Of a stretch of DNA of 64,000 bases, positions 48,623 to 56,533 are shown piece after piece. The stretch comes from Proteobacteria bacterium SG_bin6 (GTDB lineage Bacteria; Pseudomonadota; Alphaproteobacteria; Sphingomonadales; Sphingomonadaceae). Where the stretch lies: NCBI GenBank assembly GCA_002083435.1, contig LWDJ01000006.1, forward strand, positions 38,233 to 102,232. Reading direction: 5' to 3'. Every line of letters starts with the position of its first letter. Position 1 is the first letter of the stretch. The translations under genes and the position numbers were made by a program. The notes beneath the pieces were generated by a model that searched no databases, was not told the DNA's origin, and was given only the letters and a program-made list of their open reading frames with translations.

Positions 48623-49930
48623 TCACTTGGCTTTCCAGAAGCGGCCCGAGGCTTCTTCCTCGGCGCGCATCTGCTCGCGCTGTTCCTGAAGGTGCCAGGG
48701 CAGTTCCTCGAACACGCCCTCGAACATCGTCTCGAACGGCTGATGGAGGCCGTGGCCGAGGATGCCGTTGGCCTCGGCCTCTTTCTGGCTCGCCTTCACC
48801 AGCTCGGCGAGCTCGACGTCTTGCGCGGCGTGGCGTGCCTCGTCCCATTCACCGAGCGCGATCAGATGGTCCTTCAGCCGGCGCACCGGATCGCCGAGCG
48901 GCCAGGCATTGGGCTCGGCCGCCGAGCGGTAGGCGGTGGGATCGTCCGAGGTCGAATGGCCTTCCGCGCGGTAGGTGAAGAGCTCGATCAGGGTCGGGCC
49001 CTGGTTCGTCCGCGCGCGCTCGGCGGCCCAGGCGGTCGCGGCATAGACGGCGAGCGCGTCATTACCGTCCACCCGCAGGCCGGCGATGCCATAGCCGACC
49101 GCGCGCGCCGCGAAGGTGGTCGCTTCGGCGCCGGCGAAGCCCGAAAAGCTGGAAATCGCCCACTGGTTGTTGACCACGTTCAGGATCACCGGCACGCGAT
49201 AAACACTGGCGAAGGTACAGGCCGAGTGGAAATCGCCTTCGGCGGTCGAGCCGTCGCCGCACCAAGTCGCCGCGATCCGGGTATCGCCCTTCGCCGCAGA
49301 GGCCATCGCCCAGCCTACCGCCTGGGGATATTGGGTGGTGAGATTGCCGGAGATGGAGAAAAACCCGGCCTCTTTCGCCGAATACATGATCGGCAGCTGC
49401 TTGCCCTGCAGGCGGTCGGCGCGGTTCGAATAGACCTGGTTCATCATGTCGACCAGCGACCAGCCCCGCGCGATCAGCAACCCCTGCTGGCGATAGCTGG
49501 GGAAGCACATATCGTCACGATCGAGCGCGAAGGCGGCGGCGACCGCGACCGCCTCCTCGCCCGTGCACTTCATGTAGAAACTCGTCTTGCCCTGGCGCTG
49601 GGCGCGGAACATGCGCTCATCATAGGCGCGGGTGAGCGCCATCGCGCGCAGCATCCGGCGCAGCGTTTCGGGCGGCAGCTTTGGATCCCACGGGCCATGC
49701 GCCTGGTGGCCCTCGCCAAGCACACGCACCAGCGTATAGGCAAGCTCGGTGAATTCCGCCGCGGGGGTGGACGGATCAGGCCGGAGCTGCGCACCCGCCG
49801 GCGGCACCGCCACTTCGACGAAATCGACCTGATCGCCGGGACGGAAGCGCGGTTCGGGAACATGGAGCCGCAGCGGCGGTAGATTGCGCCCTGGCACCTG
49901 GTTCAGGGAATTGCCCTGTCGCTCGTCCAT
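48623..49930 (-). CDS. bkdA1: branched-chain 2-oxoacid dehydrogenase E1 alpha subunit
   Basis: Alpha half of E1, 435 residues. The thiamine-diphosphate motif is CGDGSTAEGDFHSACTFASVYRVPVILNVVNNQWAIS, and TYRAEGHSTSDDPTAYR is the family's regulatory-serine loop. The N-terminal 60 residues (VPEPRFRPGDQVDF) are typical of the long bacterial branched-chain type rather than pyruvate dehydrogenase. First gene of the bkdA1-bkdA2-bkdB operon. The start ATG at 49930 follows AGGAGAGG. The promoter should lie in the divergent region 49931-50267. Confidence 0.96.
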   Translation of the reverse strand: MDERQGNSLNQVPGRNLPPLRLHVPEPRFRPGDQVDFVEVAVPPAGAQLRPDPSTPAAEFTELAYTLVRVLGEGHQAHGPWDPKLPPETLRRMLRAMALTRAYDERMFRAQRQGKTSFYMKCTGEEAVAVAAAFALDRDDMCFPSYRQQGLLIARGWSLVDMMNQVYSNRADRLQGKQLPIMYSAKEAGFFSISGNLTTQYPQAVGWAMASAAKGDTRIAATWCGDGSTAEGDFHSACTFASVYRVPVILNVVNNQWAISSFSGFAGAEATTFAARAVGYGIAGLRVDGNDALAVYAATAWAAERARTNQGPTLIELFTYRAEGHSTSDDPTAYRSAAEPNAWPLGDPVRRLKDHLIALGEWDEARHAAQDVELAELVKASQKEAEANGILGHGLHQPFETMFEGVFEELPWHLQEQREQMRAEEEASGRFWKAK

Positions 49931-50267
49931 GACCTCTCCTTACCAGACTCGCCTCAAGCGGTACGGTCGCGAGCGGCATTGCGCGGACGGACATAAAATT
50001 TCAACGACGAATTTCTCGGCCGGGACGACCACCCCACGCCCCCGCCCATCGTGCTCGTACATGCCGGATCGAGCCGGCTTAACTTTATCCGCCCGGTCCC
50101 GCCGCCGGGACGCCCGCGAAGCGCGGATGGTCGCCGGGGTGCGTTGGTGCATCGCACAATCGCCGCAACCAACCCCGCGCCCAATCGTTTTGGGTTCATT
50201 GTTCATTCAGGCGTCGATCGACCCGCGCGCGGCGCCGCGTGGGGCTTTGGCGCGCGAGAGGATAGCC
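49931..50267. other. divergent intergenic region, no gene
   Basis: 337 bases between bkdA1 and the GT4-fusion gene. Some frames are open here but show no protein-like sequence. A short AT-rich patch (ACATAAAATTTCAACGACGA, near 49991) is the best place for the bkd promoter, and one near 50185 (CGTTTTGGGTTCATTGTTCA) for the GT4 gene. GTCCCG/CGGGAC near 50097-50112 forms a small hairpin. I see no convincing operator. Confidence 0.5.
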
Positions 50268-52541
50268 ATGACGATCGCCGACCCGAAGAAGCTTGATCGC
50301 CCGCTCGATCACATCGCCTTGATCGGCAATTTCCTCCCCCGCCAGTGCGGCATCGCGACTTTCACCACCGACACCTATCACGCCCTGCGGACGCGCTTCC
50401 CTGGAGTGCGGATCGATGTCTATGCGATGGACGATCTGCCCGGCCAACATGCTTATCCAAGCGCCGTCACCGCCGCGATCCCGCAGCATGATCGCGGCGC
50501 TTACGTCGCCGCCGCCCACGCCATCCAGGCGTCGGGCGCGCAGGCGATCTGGGTGCAGCACGAATATGGCATCTTCGGCGGCCCCGCCGGCGAGTATCTG
50601 CTCGCGCTGCTCGATCGCACCAGCCTGCCACTGATCGTGACGCTCCACACCGTGCTCGAACAGCCGAGCGATGATGAGCGCCGGGTTATGGAGCAGCTGT
50701 TGCGTCGCGCCGCGCGGGTGATCGTCATGGCCGAGCGCGGGCGCGACATTCTGCGGCGCGTCCATGGCATCGGCGGCCGCCAGGTGAGCGTGATTCCCCA
50801 TGGCGTACCCGATCGCCCCTTCGCGCCCACCGAAGCCTTCAAGGCGCGTTTTGGTTGGGCCGGCCGGCAGGTCGTGCTGACCTTTGGCCTGCTTTCGCCC
50901 GGCAAGGGCATCGAAACGGTGATCGAGGCGCTGCCTGCCGTGATCGCCGCCGCTCCCGATCTGCTCTACGTCGTGCTGGGCGCGACCCACCCGCACCTGA
51001 TCGCGCACGAGGGCCAGGCCTATCGTCAGCGGCTTGAAGCGCTTGCCGCCGATCGCGGCGTCGCGGGGCATGTTCAGTTCATCGACCGCTTTGTCGAGCA
51101 TGAGGAGCTGCTCGATTATCTTCAGGCGGCCGACTTGTATGTCACCCCCTATGTGAACCCGGCGCAGATCACCTCGGGCACGCTCAGCTATGCGGTGGCG
51201 CTCGGTAAGCCAGTGGTGTCGACGCCCTATGTCCACGCCACCGAAATCCTGGCCGATGGCCACGGCGTGCTGGTCGATTTCGGCGACAGTGACGCCTTCG
51301 CGCGCGAGATCACCGCGCTGCTCGGCTCGGACCGCAACCGGTTGAAGCTCGCCCAGCGCGCCTATGCGCGCGGACGGACGATGCTTTGGGCGCGCGTCGC
51401 CGAAAGCGCGATGGCGGAAATGATCGCCGCCGTCGCCGCCCGCCCGGCGCGGCTGCCGGCCAACACCCCACTCGACCCGCTCGCGCCTAATTTCAGCGCG
51501 GTCGAACGGATGAGCGATGCGACCGGGATGCTCCAGCATTCGATCTATTCGGTCCCCGATCGCCGCCACGGCTATTGCATCGACGATAATGCCCGCGCCC
51601 TGATGCTGGTGGCGCGGATACCCGGTCTTGACGAGACTCAGCGCGACAAATGGCTGACGATCTATGCCGCTTTCGTCCAGCACGGCTGGAACCCCGACCA
51701 GCAGCGCTTCCGCAATTTCATGCGGTTCGACCGAAGCTGGTGCGAGGACGTGGGATCGGAGGATTCGAACGGGCGCACGCTGTGGGCGCTCGGCACCGTC
51801 GCCCGCCATGCCGCGCTCCACAAGCATCGCGATTGGGCGACGCGGCTGTTCGACGAGACCGCCACGCTCGCGCTCACGCTCGGCAGTCCGCGCGCGCAAG
51901 CGTTCGCGATGCTGGGCGCGGCTGAAATGCTCGCCAGCCATCCTGGCCACGCGCTTGCCCGCGAGATACTTGAGCGGTTCAGCGCCGACCACCTCGCTCT
52001 GCTCGCCGAGGCGCGGCGGCCCGAATGGGAATGGTTCGAGATCGTCCTGGCCTATGACAATGCCCGCCTGCCCGAGGCGATGCTGCGCGCCGGACTCGCG
52101 CTCGAACGCCGCGACCTTGTCGACACGGGTCTTGCGGCGCTCGACTGGATCATCGCTTGCCAGACAAGTCCCGATGGCCGTTTCCGCGCGGTCGGCACCG
52201 ACAGCTTCGGTCGAGCCTACGCCCCGCCGCTACCGTTCGACCAGCAGCCGCTGGAAGCACAGGCGACGGTCGACGCGTGCGCCGCCGCCTTTGCCGCGAC
52301 CGGCGACGCGCGCTGGATCGCCGAAGCACAGCGCGCCTATCACTGGTTCCTGGGCGCGAATGACCTCGATCTCGCGCTCGCGAGTGCCGATGATGGCGGC
52401 TGTTTCGACGGATTGACGCCGCAAGGGCTCAACCGCAACCAGGGCGCCGAATCGATCCTGGCGTTGCAGCTCGCCTCGATCACGATAGCCGAGCTTTCCC
52501 AACATCTTACCGCAGGCGAAACGGTTCGCGCGGTTGCTTGA
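50268..52541 (+). CDS. GT4 glycosyltransferase fused to a C-terminal helical (alpha/alpha-toroid-like) domain
   Basis: A 757-residue two-part protein, probably cytoplasmic. Residues 1 to about 390 are a GT4-type retaining glycosyltransferase: HIALIGNFLPRQCGIATFTTDTYHAL, VIPHGVPDRPF, LTFGLLSPGKGIETVIEALP and the C-terminal TSGTLSYAVALGKPVVSTPYVHATEIL. From about 400 on it is all helical, with YSVPDRRHGYCIDDNARALMLVARIPGL, FMRFDRSWCEDVGSEDSNGRTLWALGTVARHA and DGRFRAVGTDSFGRAYAPPLPFDQQPLEAQATVDACAAAF, which reads like a six-hairpin glycosidase-like toroid. The ATG at 50268 follows GAGAGG. A GH130 gene follows, suggesting paired building and breaking of one glycan. Acceptor and sugar are unknown. 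Confidence 0.85.
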   Translation: MTIADPKKLDRPLDHIALIGNFLPRQCGIATFTTDTYHALRTRFPGVRIDVYAMDDLPGQHAYPSAVTAAIPQHDRGAYVAAAHAIQASGAQAIWVQHEYGIFGGPAGEYLLALLDRTSLPLIVTLHTVLEQPSDDERRVMEQLLRRAARVIVMAERGRDILRRVHGIGGRQVSVIPHGVPDRPFAPTEAFKARFGWAGRQVVLTFGLLSPGKGIETVIEALPAVIAAAPDLLYVVLGATHPHLIAHEGQAYRQRLEALAADRGVAGHVQFIDRFVEHEELLDYLQAADLYVTPYVNPAQITSGTLSYAVALGKPVVSTPYVHATEILADGHGVLVDFGDSDAFAREITALLGSDRNRLKLAQRAYARGRTMLWARVAESAMAEMIAAVAARPARLPANTPLDPLAPNFSAVERMSDATGMLQHSIYSVPDRRHGYCIDDNARALMLVARIPGLDETQRDKWLTIYAAFVQHGWNPDQQRFRNFMRFDRSWCEDVGSEDSNGRTLWALGTVARHAALHKHRDWATRLFDETATLALTLGSPRAQAFAMLGAAEMLASHPGHALAREILERFSADHLALLAEARRPEWEWFEIVLAYDNARLPEAMLRAGLALERRDLVDTGLAALDWIIACQTSPDGRFRAVGTDSFGRAYAPPLPFDQQPLEAQATVDACAAAFAATGDARWIAEAQRAYHWFLGANDLDLALASADDGGCFDGLTPQGLNRNQGAESILALQLASITIAELSQHLTAGETVRAVA

Positions 52542-52590
52542 CGTCGCCCGGTTGCGTAGAGCCGGCCCGCTTGAGACCCAAGGGGGCCGT

Positions 52591-53892
52591 GTGCTCGACG
52601 TCTATCATCACCCGCTGCGCCTCCGCGCCGATCCGGCCCGGGTCGTCGTGCGGCCGTTCCAGCTCGCGCTTCAGGCCAATGGCAACGCGCCGAGCCGCAC
52701 CGAACGACTGGTCCGCGAAGTGTTGGCGATGACCGCCGCCCAAGCGCGCGACGAGCTAGCGGTGGTGCTCAAGGATTTCGAGGCGCGCCACTGGCAGACG
52801 CGACGCATCTTCATGGCGCGCTATCATGAGATCGCCGGTCAGCTCGGCCTTGACGGCGCGGCGATCGATGACGAGCACCGCCAGCTGATCGGCGCCTATT
52901 TCTGCCACGAATACAGCTACGCCGCCGCCGCGCTGATGAACCCCAGCGCCGTGCCGCACCCCGATCAATCCGGTATGAGCGCGGAATCGCTGCGCATCCT
53001 GATGTCGCTGCGTGCGGTGGGCGAGGGCCATATCAGCTCGGTCGCCTTCCGCGAGGGAATCGTCACCGCCGATCGCGAGCTGATGCTGGCGCCCGAGCCA
53101 CCTTTCGCGACCGCGACCGATACCGTGCACCAGGATAGCGCGCGCCTGCCGAGCGGGGCGGTTACCGTGCATCGCCACCGCGACTCAACGCTTTCGGGAA
53201 CGGTAATTTTCCCGATGACCGCCGCCCAGGCCAAGGGGCTGGAGGATCTGCGCCTCGTTCGCTTCGATCACGGCGACGACGACCATGAGTGGCTAGGCAC
53301 CTATACCGCCTATAACGGCGCGGCGATCCAGTCCGAACTGCTGCGCACGCGCGACTTTCGCCGGTTCGATCTGGTGCCGATGACCGGCGCGGCCGCGCGC
53401 AACAAGGGCATGGCGCTGTTCCCCCGCCGGATCGACGGCCGCTATTGGATGATCGGCCGGCAGGATGGCGAGAATCTGTTCCTGATCGCCTCCGACCGGC
53501 TGACGCATTGGGACGAAGGAACGCGGCTGCTGACCCCGCATTATTCGTGGGAGCTGGTCCAGATCGGCAATTGCGGCCCGCCGATCGAGCTTGACGAGGG
53601 CTGGCTGCTCCTGACCCACGGCGTTGGCGCGATGCGCAAGTATTCGATCGGCGCGGTGCTGCTCGACAAGGCCGACCCGTCGCGCGTGATCGGTCGCACC
53701 GCCGCGCCGCTGCTCGCCGCCGCCGATCAGGACCGCGAAGGCTATGTCCCCAACGTCGTCTATAGCTGCGGCGGGTTGCGGATCGGCGATGATCTGTTCC
53801 TGCCCTATGGCGTGGCGGACAGCTCGGTCGCCTTCGCCTTCGTGCCGATCGCCGGGTTGTTGGCGATGATGGAGCCTGTTCAGCGCGGGTAA
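52591..53892 (+). CDS. GH130 family glycoside phosphorylase/hydrolase
   Basis: A 433-residue enzyme of glycoside hydrolase family 130, whose members mostly cleave beta-mannosides with phosphate. The core blades read SGTVIFPMTAAQAKGLEDLRLVRF, GTYTAYNGAAIQSELLRTRDFRRF, NKGMALFPRRIDGRYWMIGRQDGENLF and NCGPPIELDEGWLLLTHGVGAMRKYSIGAVLLD; EDLR holds the usual catalytic acid position. An N-terminal helical extension of about 150 residues precedes the propeller. The GTG at 52591 with AGGGGG before it is preferred; a TTG at 52534 overlapping the GT4 stop is possible. Substrate is inferred only from the family and neighbour. Confidence 0.85.
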   Translation: MLDVYHHPLRLRADPARVVVRPFQLALQANGNAPSRTERLVREVLAMTAAQARDELAVVLKDFEARHWQTRRIFMARYHEIAGQLGLDGAAIDDEHRQLIGAYFCHEYSYAAAALMNPSAVPHPDQSGMSAESLRILMSLRAVGEGHISSVAFREGIVTADRELMLAPEPPFATATDTVHQDSARLPSGAVTVHRHRDSTLSGTVIFPMTAAQAKGLEDLRLVRFDHGDDDHEWLGTYTAYNGAAIQSELLRTRDFRRFDLVPMTGAAARNKGMALFPRRIDGRYWMIGRQDGENLFLIASDRLTHWDEGTRLLTPHYSWELVQIGNCGPPIELDEGWLLLTHGVGAMRKYSIGAVLLDKADPSRVIGRTAAPLLAAADQDREGYVPNVVYSCGGLRIGDDLFLPYGVADSSVAFAFVPIAGLLAMMEPVQRG

Positions 53893-53940
53893 AAGCGCGC
53901 TAGGCTTTCTTGCCGCCCGATTGATAAGGGAGACCAGCTG

Positions 53941-54429
53941 ATGACCCGCACTCTTGCCGCCCTGCTGATCGCCGGGCTCACCCTGCCGGCGCTGCCGGCG
54001 GCGGCCCAATCGCCGCAGGACGAGCAGCGCTTCCAGCAGGCGCAGCAGCGTTTCCAGAACGAGCTGAGCATCTTCCAGCAGGAATTCGATCGCTATCAGC
54101 GGTCGCGAGCCAATCGTCCCGCCTATGATCCGCGCTATGACGATCGCGGTGGCTATGACGACGGCTATGACGCCGCCCAATATTACCGCCCCGGCCAGAG
54201 CGAGCGGGTGCTGGGCACCGACGACCGGGTCTATCGCGGCTCGGACGGGCGCTATTATTGCCGCCGTACCGACGGTACCACGGGGCTGATCGTGGGCGGC
54301 GCGGTGGGCGGCATCTTCGGCAACGCGATCGCCCCGCGCGGGTCGCGCACGCTGGGGAGCATCCTGGGGATTGTCGGTGGCGCCGCGCTCGGTGGCTCGA
54401 TCGACCGCAACCGAGTGAGCTGTCGTTGA
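53941..54429 (+). CDS. glycine-zipper 2TM-domain protein, exported
   Basis: A 162-residue protein with a signal peptide (ending LPAAAQ), a Gln/Phe-rich coiled-coil-like stretch (DEQRFQQAQQRFQNELSIFQQEFDRYQ), an Asp/Tyr/Gly-rich middle (PRYDDRGGYDDGYDAAQYY) and a C-terminal glycine zipper (GTTGLIVGGAVGGIFGNAI, LGSILGIVGGAALGGSIDR). The RVYRGSDGRYYCRRTDGTTG motif before the zipper is common to sphingomonad members. Such proteins are associated with the outer membrane; the exact role is unknown. AAGGGAGA precedes the start. Confidence 0.85.
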   Translation: MTRTLAALLIAGLTLPALPAAAQSPQDEQRFQQAQQRFQNELSIFQQEFDRYQRSRANRPAYDPRYDDRGGYDDGYDAAQYYRPGQSERVLGTDDRVYRGSDGRYYCRRTDGTTGLIVGGAVGGIFGNAIAPRGSRTLGSILGIVGGAALGGSIDRNRVSCR

Positions 54430-54436
54430 AGACCGC

Positions 54437-56533
54437 TCAGCGCACCGTGAACACGATCTGATCGACCACCCGCCCCCCGGCGTCCGCCAGTCGCAGCAAG
54501 TGGCGTCCGGGGGTGGGGAAGAACAGCGGCGCAGCTAACGCACGCCCGTCAAGCCACAGCCGGTGCCCCTCCGCCGCGCCGGAAAGCTGGACGGCGAGTC
54601 GCTGATTAGCGGGCGGAATATCGGCGTCGAGCGCGTAGACACTGCCCGATACCGGACTCACGATCCGAGGACGACGCGCGGCGGCGGGAGCGGCGGCGAT
54701 CAGCGTCTGACCCGTGCCGGCGAGGAAATAGTCGCGGCGCGGCGGTTCGGGGGTGCCGGCGAAGGTTACCCGCCGCGCCTCGATCCCCGGCGGCGGGGGC
54801 GGCGCCCTGGGCGGCGCATCGGCATGGAGCGCGCGCATCAGATCGCGCCAGACGGGTGCTGCGCCGCTGGTGCCCGAGACCGCGTGCATCGGGTCGCCCT
54901 CGGCATTGCCGATCCACACCCCCACCACATAGCGATCGGTGAAGCCGATGCACCAATTGTCGCGCATCGCCTTCGACGTACCCGTCTTCACCGCCGCCCA
55001 GAACGGCAGGCGCAGCGCCGAATCGAGCCCGAAGGTCACCGCGCGCGCATTGGCGTCGGCCAGCATGTCGCTGACCAGCCACGCCGCCTGCGGGCTCAGC
55101 ACGCGCTGGGCGCGCGGCCCGGGCGCGGGCGTGACACGCAGCGGCGCCCACAGCCCCCCGGTCGCGAGCGCGCGATAGGCCGCGACCTGCTCCAGCAAGG
55201 TCACCTCCGCCGAGCCGAGCGCGAGCGAGAAGCCATAATAATCGCCGTCCTCGACCAGGCCGCGATAGCCCGTGTCCCAAAGCCGGTCGCGAAACGCCTC
55301 CACCCCAACCAGCAGCAGCGTCCGCACCGCGGGCACGTTGAGCGAGCCGGCGAGCGCGGTTCGCGCGGAGACCGGACCCTTGAACGCCCGGTCATAGTTC
55401 TGGGGGACATAGAGCCCGGAGGCGGTGTCCAGCTGTACCGGCGAATCGTCGAGGATCGAGGCGGGGGTCAGATAGCCGCGCTCGATCGCCTGTGCGTAGA
55501 GGAACGGCTTGAGCGTCGATCCCGCCTGACGATAGGCGCTCGCGCCGTCCACCGCCGGCGCGGTCGAGCCGCTGCCGCCACCGCCGACATAGGCCAGCAC
55601 CTCGCCGCGCGCCACATCGGCGATCACCACCGCGCCGTCGCGCGCGCGGGCGCCGAGTGTCGCGAGTTGGTGACGCAGCGCCTGCGTCGCCAGCCGCTGC
55701 AGCCGCGCGTCGAGCGTCGTCCGCAATTTCAGTCCGGGCCGGTTGAGAAGATGCTGCGCCAAATGCGGCGCGAGCCCCGGATCGAGCGCGAGGCTCCGTG
55801 CGGGGCCGAGCATCGCCCAGGCGCCGCTGGTGAGCGCCGCGCAGTCGCGCCCGGCGTTGAGGCGGCACGCGCGCGCCGCGAGCCGCGCCGGCGTCGCGCG
55901 GGGATCGGGGAGGAGCGCGGCGAGCAGCAGCGCTTCGTCGCGGGTGAGGGCATCGGGCGTCTTGCCGAACAGGCCCAATGCCGCCGCCGCGACCCCCTGC
56001 GCCTCGCCACGAAAACCGGCGAGGTTCAGATAGGCCTCGAGAATCTGATCCTTGTCCCAGCCACTTTCGAGCGCCCAGGCGGCACGCATCTGGCGCAGCT
56101 TGTCGCGCCACCCGCGCGCACCGGGCGCGGCGAGATCGGGCGCGAGGAAGGCGGCGAGCTGCATCGTGATCGTCGAGGCGCCCCGCCCGCCGCGACCCGT
56201 CAGCCGGTCACGCACCGCCCCTGCCAGGCCAAGCAGATCGACGCCACCATGCGCGCGGAATCGCTTGTCCTCGGCGGCGATGATCGTCGCGGGCACGACC
56301 GGGGCGACTGACTCAAGCGGCGTCCAAGCGAGACGGCGGGCGGTGAAATTCACGCGCTGGCTGTCGATCAGCACGCCATTGCGATCGTAAAGCCACGCCT
56401 CGCTCGGCCGCCAGCGCGCTCGCACGCTCGCATAGCCGGGCAGCGGCGGCGGCCGCGTCGCGAAATCGAGTGCGGCGAGCAGCGCGATGGCGAACAGCAC
56501 CGCGGCAACGATTACGCCCGATCGGCGGGGCAT
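54437..56533 (-). CDS. pbpC: penicillin-binding protein 1C
   Basis: Bifunctional peptidoglycan glycosyltransferase and transpeptidase, 698 residues, anchored by an N-terminal helix (VIVAAVLFAIALLAALDF). The GT51 domain has AAEDKRFRAHGGVD, GASTITMQLAAFL and DQILEAYLNLA. The transpeptidase has Ser339-Thr-Leu-Lys342 (AGSTLKPFLYA), SLN (GSLNVPAV) and Lys-Thr-Gly (AVKTGTSKAMRDNW). The C-terminal BiPBP_C domain ends IVSPVSGSVYALDADIPP. The frame continues upstream to 57343 as a shadow of the next gene. Its ATG shares one base with the TGA of the alpha-2-macroglobulin gene, the usual partner. Confidence 0.95.
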   Translation of the reverse strand: MPRRSGVIVAAVLFAIALLAALDFATRPPPLPGYASVRARWRPSEAWLYDRNGVLIDSQRVNFTARRLAWTPLESVAPVVPATIIAAEDKRFRAHGGVDLLGLAGAVRDRLTGRGGRGASTITMQLAAFLAPDLAAPGARGWRDKLRQMRAAWALESGWDKDQILEAYLNLAGFRGEAQGVAAAALGLFGKTPDALTRDEALLLAALLPDPRATPARLAARACRLNAGRDCAALTSGAWAMLGPARSLALDPGLAPHLAQHLLNRPGLKLRTTLDARLQRLATQALRHQLATLGARARDGAVVIADVARGEVLAYVGGGGSGSTAPAVDGASAYRQAGSTLKPFLYAQAIERGYLTPASILDDSPVQLDTASGLYVPQNYDRAFKGPVSARTALAGSLNVPAVRTLLLVGVEAFRDRLWDTGYRGLVEDGDYYGFSLALGSAEVTLLEQVAAYRALATGGLWAPLRVTPAPGPRAQRVLSPQAAWLVSDMLADANARAVTFGLDSALRLPFWAAVKTGTSKAMRDNWCIGFTDRYVVGVWIGNAEGDPMHAVSGTSGAAPVWRDLMRALHADAPPRAPPPPPGIEARRVTFAGTPEPPRRDYFLAGTGQTLIAAAPAAARRPRIVSPVSGSVYALDADIPPANQRLAVQLSGAAEGHRLWLDGRALAAPLFFPTPGRHLLRLADAGGRVVDQIVFTVR

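Noticed and set aside
49931..50267. Small ORFs in the bkdA1/GT4 divergent region
   Set aside because: Frames of 80-90 codons exist on both strands but lack ribosome sites and protein-like composition, and the region must hold two promoters.
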